A stretch of DNA of 6,426 nucleotides from Bryobacterales bacterium. Lineage in GTDB: Bacteria > Acidobacteriota > Terriglobia > Bryobacterales > Bryobacteraceae. The position numbers and the translations under genes are program-made. Within the stretch, counting starts at the first letter, position 1. Each line of letters begins with the position of its first letter. Of this stretch, positions 1 to 5,764 are shown one piece after another. The stretch is taken from the NCBI GenBank assembly GCA_003517725.1, contig DOZZ01000229.1, positions 1 to 6,426 on the forward strand. The letters run 5' to 3'. The notes beneath the pieces were generated by a model. It saw nothing but the letters and a program-made list of their open reading frames with translations. It was not told the origin of the DNA and did no database searches.

Positions 1-321
1 TTTGCCCTTGAGTCCGCGCAGATAATACAGCTTGGCGCGGCGAACCTTGCCGGTCCGGACCACGTCGATGTGGTCGACGATGCGCGCGTGAATCGGGAAA
101 ATACGTTCCACGCCCTGCCCGAAGCTGACCTTGCGGACCGTGATGGTCTCGCCCATGCCGGTGTTGTTGCGCGCGATCAGCACGCCTTCAAACACCTGCA
201 GGCGTTCCTTGTCACCTTCTTTAATCTTGACGTGCACTTTGATGGTGTCGCCCGGCCGGAACGCCGGCAGATCGGTGCGCAGATTCTTCTGGATAAACTT
301 GCTAACCAACGGATTCGTCAT
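1..321 (-). CDS. rplS: 50S ribosomal protein bL19 (3' end cut by window edge)
   Basis: Structural protein of the large ribosomal subunit, located near the 30S-50S interface. 107 residues are visible, starting [10 protein letters not shown] at the ATG at 321. Family landmarks are FRPGDT (21-26), the LQVFEGV stretch (41-47), [15 protein letters not shown] (61-75) and the C-terminal [11 protein letters not shown] (97-107). E. coli bL19 has 115 residues, so only about 8-15 residues should be missing beyond base 1. The start is supported by alignment with the family and by a GAAGGG Shine-Dalgarno sequence (331-326) 4 bases upstream. That site overlaps the trmD stop codon, so the two genes are probably translationally coupled. 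It is the last visible gene of the ffh-rpsP-khpA-rimM-trmD-rplS cluster. Nothing in the visible part is unusual. Identification is secure. Confidence 0.97.
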   Translation of the reverse strand, partial: MTNPLVSKFIQKNLRTDLPAFRPGDTIKVHVKIKEGDKERLQVFEGVLIARNNTGMGETITVRKVSFGQGVERIFPIHARIVDHIDVVRTGKVRRAKLYYLRGLKGK

Positions 322-325
322 TATG

Positions 326-331
326 CCCTTC
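326..331 (-). promoter_or_regulatory. Ribosome binding site of rplS, overlapping the trmD stop
   Basis: GAAGGG on the minus strand, with a 4-base spacer (CATA) before the rplS ATG. Its first base is the last base of the trmD TAG stop. Ribosomes finishing trmD would therefore be positioned to restart on rplS. Confidence 0.6.
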
Positions 332-1041
332 TATTTCGTAATCTTTTGCGCCGCGATCAAATCGGGCCGCAGCCGCGCTGTCTTCTCGAAGGCCGCGCGC
401 CGCCGCCAGCGCCGGATCTCTTCATGATTGCCGCCCAACAAAACTTCCGGCACCGGCCACCCGCGAAACTCCGCCGGGCGCGTATACTGCGGGCAGTCCA
501 AGACGCCCGGCTCATGGCCCGAGGCTTCGAACGACTCGAACTGAGTCGAGTCCTGATTACCCAGCACGCCCGGAATCAGGCGCGCCACGCAGTCCACAAT
601 CACGGCGGCCGCCAGCTCGCCACCGCTCAAAACATAATCGCCGATCGATAACTCCTCGTCGGCCAGGCGCTCGGCCACGCGCTCATCGACACCCTCGTAC
701 CGGCCGCAAATCAACAGCAACTCATCGTACTGAGCCAGCCGCCGCGCCGCCGCCTGATCGAAGCGGGCGCCCTGCGCCGACAACAGAATCACCCTGGTAC
801 GGCTATTCCGCTCCGGCAAAATCGCCTCCGTGGCCAGAAACAACGGCTCCGGTTTCAGCAGCATGCCCTCGCCGCCGCCGAACGGGCGATCGTCTACCGT
901 TTTATGACGGTCAAACGTCCAGTTTCGCAGATTCCAGGCCTGGATATCGAGCAGGCCCGAATTTCGCGCCCTCGCGACCACGCCATTTTCCAAAAATCCG
1001 GCGAAAAACTCCGGAAAGATGGTGAGCAGGTGAAACTTCAT
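331..1041 (-). CDS. trmD: tRNA (guanine-N1-)-methyltransferase TrmD
   Basis: Cytoplasmic SPOUT-class enzyme that methylates G37 of tRNAs next to the anticodon, using S-adenosylmethionine, and so prevents +1 frameshifting. It has 236 residues (E. coli 255). It starts [13 protein letters not shown]. Visible landmarks are FGGGEGML (54-61), the cofactor-knot segments GRYEGVDERV (113-122) and DYVLSGGELAAAVIVD (135-150), RLIPGVLGN (154-162), LDCPQYTRP (181-189) and LLGGNHEEIRRWR (201-213). Arg154 keeps E. coli numbering. Position 169, where E. coli and Haemophilus have the proposed catalytic Asp in EDSF, is Glu here (FESF, codon GAG at 537-535). The ATG overlaps the rimM stop by 4 bases (ATGA), so translation is likely coupled. 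The C-terminus is about 20 residues shorter than in E. coli. Identity is secure; the effect of Glu169 is unknown. Confidence 0.97.
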   Translation of the reverse strand: MKFHLLTIFPEFFAGFLENGVVARARNSGLLDIQAWNLRNWTFDRHKTVDDRPFGGGEGMLLKPEPLFLATEAILPERNSRTRVILLSAQGARFDQAAARRLAQYDELLLICGRYEGVDERVAERLADEELSIGDYVLSGGELAAAVIVDCVARLIPGVLGNQDSTQFESFEASGHEPGVLDCPQYTRPAEFRGWPVPEVLLGGNHEEIRRWRRRAAFEKTARLRPDLIAAQKITK

Positions 1042-1571
1042 GGCCGATTCAATTCTCTCAAACCCGCGGGCAGATCCACGCGGATTTGCCGCTGCTCCAA
1101 CTCAATCCCGACGCAGATGGCCTTGACGAACGGCAGCATCCAGTCGTCATCCACCTCCAGCATCGATCCGCCGCCAGCTTCCGACCAGGCCGTGACGGTG
1201 CCTAGCTGTTCGCTCGTCGCATGATCGACCACCGCGCAGCCGACCAGATCGTCCAGGTAATATTCGCCCGGCTCGATCGGCGCCCGTTCGGCGCGCGGCA
1301 CGCACACCTGCCAGCCCTGCAGCACCTCGGCGGCGGAGATCGAATCGATCCCCACGAACTTCAGCACCAGCCGCCGTTCATGCCACCAGACATTCTCGAC
1401 GCCGTAGCGGACCGGCTCCTGCTTGCTCTCGTCCGGCGTCAGGTACACCGCCTGCAGCCCGTCGAAGCGTTCCGCGCGGCTGCCCAGCGGCTGAGCCAGC
1501 AGCTCGCCCCGATTGCCGCGAGTCTTGCCCAGCAGCGCCAGCGTGACCCAATCCTTAACCCAGTCGCTCAC
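1038..1571 (-). CDS. rimM: 16S rRNA processing / 30S maturation factor RimM
   Basis: Cytoplasmic assembly factor that binds ribosomal protein S19 in immature 30S subunits and helps 16S rRNA 3'-domain maturation. It has 177 residues, normal for the family. The N-terminal RimM domain (about 9-93) begins [21 protein letters not shown]. The usual GKxxGxHG signature has Asn20 where His is common. The C-terminal PRC-barrel follows [12 protein letters not shown] (104-115) and includes [18 protein letters not shown] (123-140), [13 protein letters not shown] (144-156) and the closing VDLPAGL (165-171). The start is a GTG that overlaps the khpA stop as GTGA. No Shine-Dalgarno sequence is visible, which fits coupled re-initiation. 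It lies between khpA and trmD, the usual place in this cluster. Confidence 0.95.
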   Translation of the reverse strand: MSDWVKDWVTLALLGKTRGNRGELLAQPLGSRAERFDGLQAVYLTPDESKQEPVRYGVENVWWHERRLVLKFVGIDSISAAEVLQGWQVCVPRAERAPIEPGEYYLDDLVGCAVVDHATSEQLGTVTAWSEAGGGSMLEVDDDWMLPFVKAICVGIELEQRQIRVDLPAGLRELNRP

Positions 1572-1798
1572 TCGATGATTTCGAGCGTGAAGCGGCGGTT
1601 CAGCTTCATGCTGGCCGCGCCCAGGATGGTCCGGATGGAGCGCGCGGTCCGGCCCTGTTTGCCGATGACTTTGCCCAGATCGCTCGGCGCCACTTTCAGT
1701 TCCAGCACCGTCGTCTGTTCGCCTTCGAGCGCATGTACCGCCACCTCTTCGGGAAGGTCAACCAGAGCTTTCGCAATATCTTCTATCAACTGTTTCAT
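1568..1798 (-). CDS. khpA: KH-domain RNA-binding protein KhpA
   Basis: Small single-KH RNA-binding protein. In Gram-positive bacteria KhpA partners with KhpB/Jag and affects cell division and small-RNA biology; a partner is not visible here. It has 76 residues, the usual family size. It starts [19 protein letters not shown], matching the family N-terminus, and carries the KH GxxG loop in [16 protein letters not shown] (44-59, GKQG at 46-49). The ATG at 1798 is chosen over an in-frame GTG at 1825 because family proteins begin with this [11 protein letters not shown] segment and because GGGAGGT lies 10 bases upstream. The stop overlaps the rimM GTG. It sits between rpsP and rimM, its classical place. 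Confidence 0.93.
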   Translation of the reverse strand: MKQLIEDIAKALVDLPEEVAVHALEGEQTTVLELKVAPSDLGKVIGKQGRTARSIRTILGAASMKLNRRFTLEIIE

Positions 1799-1808
1799 TG
1801 ACCCGGAT

Positions 1809-1815
1809 ACCTCCC
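1809..1815 (-). promoter_or_regulatory. Ribosome binding site that decides the khpA start
   Basis: GGGAGGT on the minus strand, 10 bases before the ATG at 1798. It lies downstream of the alternative in-frame GTG at 1825, so it supports the shorter protein. Confidence 0.6.
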
Positions 1816-1836
1816 TGCCCACCACGTGGTGAGCTT

Positions 1837-2091
1837 CTATGCCGACACAGGCTCGGCGGCCGGATTGGCCTTAACTAAACGCGCCACGGTCTCCGACATC
1901 TGCGCGCCGTTCTTGGTCCAATGGGCGATGCGCTCGTGGTTCAGCGTGACCTTCGCGGGATGCGTCAGCGGATTGTAGTTGCCGACCACCTCGATATTGC
2001 GGCCATCGCGCGCGCGTTCCTTCTCGATTACGACTACTCGGTAAAACGGCTTCTTTTTGGCGCCAAAACGCGCCAGGCGAATCATCAGCAT
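1837..2091 (-). CDS. rpsP: 30S ribosomal protein bS16
   Basis: Small-subunit ribosomal protein needed for efficient 30S assembly. It has 84 residues, normal length. It begins [20 protein letters not shown] (1-20), followed by [17 protein letters not shown] (26-42) and [17 protein letters not shown] (57-73), all diagnostic for bS16. The tail [10 protein letters not shown] is variable in the family. Only a weak purine-rich stretch (AAAGAGA) precedes the ATG. The gene begins 15 bases after the ffh stop and ends 38 bases before the khpA ATG, so it belongs to the same transcription unit. Confidence 0.97.
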   Translation of the reverse strand: MLMIRLARFGAKKKPFYRVVVIEKERARDGRNIEVVGNYNPLTHPAKVTLNHERIAHWTKNGAQMSETVARLVKANPAAEPVSA

Positions 2092-2106
2092 GGAATCTCT
2101 TTCTGT

Positions 2107-3459
2107 TTAAAAAACGGGCAACTTCATCTTCCCCAGCTTCTTGCCGAGCGCTCCGCTCAGCATCCCGCCGGAGAAACTCTTCATCATCTTACGAGCCTGC
2201 GTATATTGCTTCAGCAGCTGGTTCACATCCTGCACGGACGTGCCGCTGCCCCGCGCAATCCGGCGCCGCCGCGAACCGTTGATCAGCATGTGGTTCACGC
2301 GTTCTTTGCGCGTCATCGAATCGATGATCGCGACGATGCGGTTAATCTCTTTCTCATCCACCTTGACGTTCTTCAGCTCTTTCATGATGCCCATGTCCGG
2401 CATCATGCCGAGCAGCGACTCGAGCGGCCCGAGCTTGCGGATGGAGCGGATCTGGTCCCGAAAATCTTCGAGCGAGAATTCGTTATCGAGCAGCTTCTGC
2501 TGCATCTTCTCCTGCTCTTTGGAGTCGAAGGCTTCCTGCGCTTTTTCGATGAACGACAGCACGTCGCCCATGCCCAGAATGCGCTGCGCCGCGCGCTCCG
2601 GATAGAAGGTCTCGAAGGCAGTCGTCTTTTCGCCCACACCGACGAACTTCAACGGCTGACCGGTGATATGCCGGATCGAGAGCGCCGCGCCGCCGCGCGC
2701 ATCGCCATCCATCTTGGTCAGGATGCATCCGGTGATGCCCAGCGCTTTGTGGAACTCGTCGGCGGAGCGCACCGCGTCCTGGCCGGTCATGGCGTCGGCC
2801 ACGAACAGAATCTCCACCGGGTTCAGCAGCTCTTTCAACTGCTTCAACTCGGTCATCAGCTCGTCGTCGATGTGCAGACGGCCGGCCGTATCGACCAGCA
2901 GCACGTCGCGGCCCGACTGCACTGTTTCACGTCGCGCTGAGCGCGCCAGATCGATGGGCTTGGTCTCGTTCTCGGCGCCGGTATAGATCGGCACGTCCAC
3001 TTCACGCGCCAGAATGCGCAACTGCTCGCGCGCGGCGGGACGGTAGACGTCGACCGACACCATGGTCGGGCGGTGGCCGTTCTTGCTAAGCCATCGCGCC
3101 AGCTTGGCGGTGGAGGTAGTCTTACCGGAGCCCTGCAGCCCGACGATCAGATAAACGCTCGGCGGTTCATTGGCAAAACGTGGCTTCGATTCATGGCTGC
3201 CCAGGATCTTGACCAGTTCGTCCTTGACGATGGCGATGACCTGTTGCGTGGGCGTGAGGGAGGTGAGGACCTCTTCGCCCATGGCCTTTTGCTTGACGTT
3301 TTCGAGCAGCTGCTTGACTACGCGGAAATGCACGTCGGCTTCAAGGAGGGCCACGCGGATCTCGCGCAGCGCGTCCTCCATATTGGCGGCCGAGAGCCGC
3401 CCTTCGCCGCGCATGTTCTTGAAAACGCGCTGCAATTTTTCAGATAGATTGTCAAACAT
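2107..3459 (-). CDS. ffh: Signal recognition particle GTPase Ffh (SRP54)
   Basis: Protein subunit of the bacterial signal recognition particle. It binds 4.5S RNA and hydrophobic signal sequences of nascent chains and docks with FtsY at the membrane. It has 450 residues, normal length. The N domain (about 1-90) has the LSEKL and LREIRVALLEADV helices. The G domain has the P-loop GLQGSGKTT (107-115), DVYRPAAREQL (137-147), DTAGR (190-194), TKMDGDARGG (248-257) and GVGEK (274-278). The M domain (about 300-450) contains the methionine-rich LLGMMPDMG (349-357) and the RNA-binding segment RRRRIARGSGTSVQDVNQLL (397-416), and ends in a Gly/Met/Lys-rich tail. All GTPase motifs are intact. It is the first gene of the housekeeping cluster, with a promoter-like TATAAT about 55 bases upstream. 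No clear Shine-Dalgarno sequence precedes the ATG. Confidence 0.98.
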   Translation of the reverse strand: MFDNLSEKLQRVFKNMRGEGRLSAANMEDALREIRVALLEADVHFRVVKQLLENVKQKAMGEEVLTSLTPTQQVIAIVKDELVKILGSHESKPRFANEPPSVYLIVGLQGSGKTTSTAKLARWLSKNGHRPTMVSVDVYRPAAREQLRILAREVDVPIYTGAENETKPIDLARSARRETVQSGRDVLLVDTAGRLHIDDELMTELKQLKELLNPVEILFVADAMTGQDAVRSADEFHKALGITGCILTKMDGDARGGAALSIRHITGQPLKFVGVGEKTTAFETFYPERAAQRILGMGDVLSFIEKAQEAFDSKEQEKMQQKLLDNEFSLEDFRDQIRSIRKLGPLESLLGMMPDMGIMKELKNVKVDEKEINRIVAIIDSMTRKERVNHMLINGSRRRRIARGSGTSVQDVNQLLKQYTQARKMMKSFSGGMLSGALGKKLGKMKLPVF

Positions 3460-3513
3460 GGTTCAGCCAGGCTTCACGCGGGTAGCCGACGGGCAGGGAT
3501 CGCGGAATTACCC

Positions 3514-3519
3514 ATTATA
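3514..3519 (-). promoter_or_regulatory. Probable -10 box of the ffh-rplS operon promoter
   Basis: The minus strand reads TATAAT, a perfect sigma-70-type -10 hexamer, in the 114-base gap between hicA and ffh. Transcription would start near 3507 and leave a leader of roughly 48 bases before the ffh ATG. No good TTGACA-like -35 box lies 16-18 bases upstream (CGGCAA at the 17-base spacing), so the promoter may be activator-assisted. The rest of the gap (3460-3573) shows no gene and no clear terminator. Confidence 0.45.
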
Positions 3520-3573
3520 CAATTGTTTCGAGCGACTTGCCGGGGTTCGCGGGCTGAGGTTCGGTTAGGGGAG

Positions 3574-3810
3574 TTAGAGCAAATCGTAGGTGGCCCGGTA
3601 AATCTTATCGGTCAGTCCCGCCTTTTTGATCAGCCCATGCAGAACCGGCAGTTTTACTCTCGGATGATTTGGAATTGAGAGCGTCACGAACTTGATGTTC
3701 GGGTGCGTCATGACGATGTGGTTGCCCGCACGGCGTACGACCCACCCCAGGCGCTCAAAAACCTTGGCGTGACGTATTCCGGAGTCCGAAGGAAGATCGG
3801 CAAGCCCCAG
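3574..3810 (-). CDS. hicA: HicA-family toxin (mRNA interferase) with apparent CTG start
   Basis: HicA toxins are small double-stranded-RNA-binding-fold ribonucleases that cut mRNA and are neutralised by HicB. From the CTG at 3810 the product is 78 residues. It shows DLPSDSG (5-11), HAKVFERLGWVVRRAGNHIVM (14-34), VTLSIPNH (42-49), LPVLHGLIKKAGLT (54-67) and a short tail. This matches the family pattern LP-x2-SG-x4-K-x-LE-x-LGF, then the G[SN]H motif with catalytic His (His31 here), then VPNH, then a basic helix ending in AGL. No ATG, GTG or TTG lies in frame between the hicB stop and these motifs; the first in-frame ATG falls after the catalytic His. The CTG has an ideal GGAGG 8 bases upstream and gives the expected N-terminal spacing. 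The frame is the same as hicB, separated by one TGA. Alternatives are a base error, a non-functional start, or stop readthrough. The family call is firm; the start is uncertain. Confidence 0.82.
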   Translation of the reverse strand: MGLADLPSDSGIRHAKVFERLGWVVRRAGNHIVMTHPNIKFVTLSIPNHPRVKLPVLHGLIKKAGLTDKIYRATYDLL

Positions 3811-3813
3811 AGG

Positions 3814-4125
3814 TCAAGCCTCCGCCGAGGTCAACAAATGCGGCGGAACTACGGAAAGGGATTGCTGTCTTGAAATCCCGACGAAGTTCGGCGGCTCGTG
3901 GCGTTGGCCGGCAATTTTCAAGCAGTCTTCGAACATCACCGAAAGACAGGCTTGAATTGCGTCTCTAATATTTGTTTCGGCTTCTTCGATCGTTTCACCC
4001 TGGGATAAGCAACCGGGGATATCGAGGCATTCGGCAACGAATCCGCCTTCCTCGGCGCATTCCCTAAACACGATCTCCAAACTGAGATTGCCCGAAACTG
4101 AATCGTCTACAACGGCATTGGACAT
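3814..4125 (-). CDS. hicB: HicB-family antitoxin
   Basis: Antitoxin expected to bind and block the HicA ribonuclease encoded directly downstream. It has 103 residues. The partial RNase-H-like HicB fold is visible in LEIVFRECAEEGGFVAECLD (16-35), IPGCLSQGETIEEAETNIRD (36-55) and AIQACLSVMFEDCL (56-69). The C-terminal part (70-103) is Pro/Ser-rich and shows no obvious helix-turn-helix or ribbon-helix-helix DNA-binding domain, so autoregulation by this protein is not evident. The order is antitoxin first, the reverse of the E. coli hicAB order but seen in many HicBA loci. The ATG at 4125 follows a 91-base gap and lacks a strong ribosome binding site. The last codons carry the ribosome binding site for hicA. 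Confidence 0.88.
   Translation of the reverse strand: MSNAVVDDSVSGNLSLEIVFRECAEEGGFVAECLDIPGCLSQGETIEEAETNIRDAIQACLSVMFEDCLKIAGQRHEPPNFVGISRQQSLSVVPPHLLTSAEA
3819..3823 (-). promoter_or_regulatory. Ribosome binding site for the CTG-started hicA
   Basis: GGAGG on the minus strand inside the last codons of hicB (GCG GAG GCT), 8 bases before the CTG at 3810. It is one of the strongest Shine-Dalgarno matches in the window and the main support for initiation at that CTG. It would couple toxin translation to antitoxin translation. Confidence 0.55.
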
Positions 4126-4216
4126 AGTATTTACAAACCGACTACTCTCAGTCTATCCCACGGTCGCCTGAAACCGGCAACAGGGTCATTGCGCGATGAA
4201 ACGCGGAGATGCGGGA

Positions 4217-4678
4217 TCACTCCCCCCACTTCCCATCCATCAGAACCCGGCGAGCGCTGGTCCAGTTGAGATTATCCAGCCGCGGGTCTTTGGCCAGCAC
4301 CACGAGATCGGCATTGCCCCCTACGCGCAACGATCCGCGTGCCGTAGCTTGCGCGATCGTGACTGCCGGGGCCAGTGAACTGTGGGCATAGCGATCCAGC
4401 AGGGCCGCGCGCTCTGCCGGCAGCAGCGGTACACGCACTGGCAATAGAAACTGCCCAGCCACGTCGATGCGTTCCGAGCCTTGTGGAATGGGTGTGGCGG
4501 CGCGTGTTCCGATCTCCCGCACCGTGCCTTCGCTGGTCACGATCACCGCGTCTGACAGTGGCGGGCCGCCGGCGCCATCGAGCAGCGTTCCGCCCACCAG
4601 CACTTTGGTGGGCCGGTCCTCTACATTGCGGCATGCCGTCAAGGCCACCAGAGCCAGCAGCGCGCAGATTATTTTCAT
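4217..4678 (-). CDS. Lipoprotein resembling an amidohydrolase that lacks its catalytic barrel
   Basis: 153 residues. Residues 1-16 form a lipoprotein signal peptide (MKIICALLALVALTAC) with lipobox LTAC and Cys16 as the lipidation site, so the mature protein should be membrane-anchored outside the cytoplasm. Residues 25-80 match the N-terminal beta-sandwich of metal-dependent amidohydrolases of the imidazolonepropionase-like type (VLVGGTLLDGAG, VIVTSEGTVREIGTR, IDVAGQFLLP). Residues 112-151 match the C-terminal strands of the same fold (GSLRVGGNADLVVLAKDP, then RRVLMDG). Between them, the usual 250-300-residue TIM barrel is replaced by about 30 residues (81-111). The HxH after the LPG segment, the Lys, the two His and the Asp that bind metal are all absent, so hydrolase activity is not expected. 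The frame is open throughout. It starts 9 bases after the oxidoreductase stop, suggesting one operon. It could be a deletion remnant or a retained binding domain. Confidence 0.75.
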   Translation of the reverse strand: MKIICALLALVALTACRNVEDRPTKVLVGGTLLDGAGGPPLSDAVIVTSEGTVREIGTRAATPIPQGSERIDVAGQFLLPVRVPLLPAERAALLDRYAHSSLAPAVTIAQATARGSLRVGGNADLVVLAKDPRLDNLNWTSARRVLMDGKWGE

Positions 4679-4687
4679 CGGTACTTT

Positions 4688-5752
4688 CTATACTGTCCCG
4701 GATACATCGCTAAGGGCAACCACGCGTCGGCTCTCCACCGAACGTGCCGTGGCAACTAGCGCGCGCAGATTCGCCACACCGTCGGCTACCGTCGCGCCGG
4801 TTTGCGGAGCGCCATGCAGAATCGTGTCGGCGAAGGCTTCCAGTTGCAGTTTGTAAGTGTCGCCTTCCGCTCCGAACGGCCGCCGGTAGATTCCTTCGCG
4901 CGCCGAGAAGCAGTCCACCGTTCCGGCTTTGCGGTACCAGGGCAAGGCCAGGCGGCCCTGCACGCTGCCGCCTTCGCCGAAGACCTGAAAGCCCTCCTCG
5001 AAATCGCCGGCGGCCGGGACGATCAGGTTGGCGTGGCCTAACGCGCCGTTCGCGAAATCGATCGTGATTGACCACAGATATCCGCCTAACGCTTCGCGCC
5101 GGCGCGCCTGCACGGCTTCGATCGGTCCAGCCAGGCAGGCCGCCGTGTCGAGCAGATGGCTGCCATGCGTCAACAACAGATAGCGCGCCCGGTCGTCCGT
5201 GGGTTCACGCCGCGCGCCGGCGCTGGTGACCGGAATGGCTTGCACGCTGTCGGTCATGGTGTAGCGCGCGATTGAGTCGCAGTACCAGGCGTGCAGCGCG
5301 TCAACCTTGCCGACCTCGCCGGCTACGAAGCGCCGCGCGAAGTCGAGCGCTGGGTCGAAGCGGCGGTTCAACCCAAGTTGCAGCACCAGGCCGCTGGCCG
5401 CCACCAGACGCTCCAGGTCCATACACGCCTCGACATCGAGACCCAGCGGCTTTTCGACGAACACATGTTTTCCGGCCGCGAGGGCGAGTTGCGCCAACGG
5501 GACATGGAACGCGTCCGACGTCGCGACGATCACGGCTTCGAGGCGCGGGTCTTCCAACATGCGATCGAAATTGCTGTAGGTCGACTGCGGCTGATGCAGC
5601 GCCGCCATGCGCGTGACCAGATCATCGGCTAAATCGCAGATGGCGTATAGCTCGGTGTTGCGGCCTCGCCGGCAGGCTTCCAAATGCGCCGCCTGCGACA
5701 CCGGCCCCAGCCCCACGATGCCGATGCGCAACAAGCGCTCTTCCTTTTTCAT
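4688..5752 (-). CDS. Gfo/Idh/MocA-family NAD(P)-dependent oxidoreductase, cytoplasmic
   Basis: Family members oxidise or reduce hydroxyl groups of sugars, inositols and related compounds. 354 residues, normal length. The N-terminal Rossmann domain (about 8-125) has LRIGIVGLGPVSQAAH (8-23), where the third Gly of GxGxxG is Ser19, and Asp40 at the end of the second strand (ELYAICD), which favours NAD over NADP. VEKPLG (99-104) contains the catalytic Lys101. The C-terminal alpha/beta domain has LNRRFDPAL (128-136) and THGSHLLDTA (195-204), with His and Asp placed like the family's catalytic pair. No signal peptide is seen. The gene is apparently co-transcribed with the downstream lipoprotein gene (9-base gap) and divergent from a second, exported member of the same superfamily 12 bases away. 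No Shine-Dalgarno sequence precedes the ATG. The substrate cannot be read from the sequence. Confidence 0.9.
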   Translation of the reverse strand: MKKEERLLRIGIVGLGPVSQAAHLEACRRGRNTELYAICDLADDLVTRMAALHQPQSTYSNFDRMLEDPRLEAVIVATSDAFHVPLAQLALAAGKHVFVEKPLGLDVEACMDLERLVAASGLVLQLGLNRRFDPALDFARRFVAGEVGKVDALHAWYCDSIARYTMTDSVQAIPVTSAGARREPTDDRARYLLLTHGSHLLDTAACLAGPIEAVQARRREALGGYLWSITIDFANGALGHANLIVPAAGDFEEGFQVFGEGGSVQGRLALPWYRKAGTVDCFSAREGIYRRPFGAEGDTYKLQLEAFADTILHGAPQTGATVADGVANLRALVATARSVESRRVVALSDVSGTV

Positions 5753-5757
5753 ATACT
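5752..5757 (+). promoter_or_regulatory. Possible -10 box for a leaderless exported oxidoreductase mRNA
   Basis: TATACT on the plus strand (5 of 6 matches to TATAAT) ends 7 bases before the GTG at 5765. Transcription would then begin at or next to the start codon and give a leaderless message, consistent with the absence of a Shine-Dalgarno sequence. No TTGACA-like -35 box lies at 16-18 bases. The hexamer overlaps the first base of the divergent gene's ATG. Confidence 0.3.
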
Positions 5758-5764
5758 GTTGCTC

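Noticed and set aside
1799..1825. In-frame GTG at 1825 as the khpA start, adding 9 residues
   Set aside because: The family N-terminus begins at the ATG at 1798, and the GGGAGGT ribosome binding site lies between the two candidates, supporting the shorter form.
1221..2940. Long plus-strand open frames opposite rimM/khpA/rpsP and ffh (1221-1832 and 1921-2940)
   Set aside because: They are antisense to unmistakable conserved genes, have unnatural composition rich in His, Arg and Gln, and show no family motif. They are GC-driven shadows.
4163..4181. Small hairpin (GTTGCC, 7-base loop, GGCGAC on the minus strand) between the lipoprotein gene and hicB, as a terminator or HicB operator
   Set aside because: Only six pairs including one G-T wobble, no T-run after it, and not a clear operator palindrome.
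4272..5632. Several plus- and minus-strand frames overlapping the lipoprotein and the cytoplasmic oxidoreductase
   Set aside because: Arg/Pro/Ser-rich low-information translations without family motifs; the minus frames at 4217-4678 and 4688-5752 explain the region.
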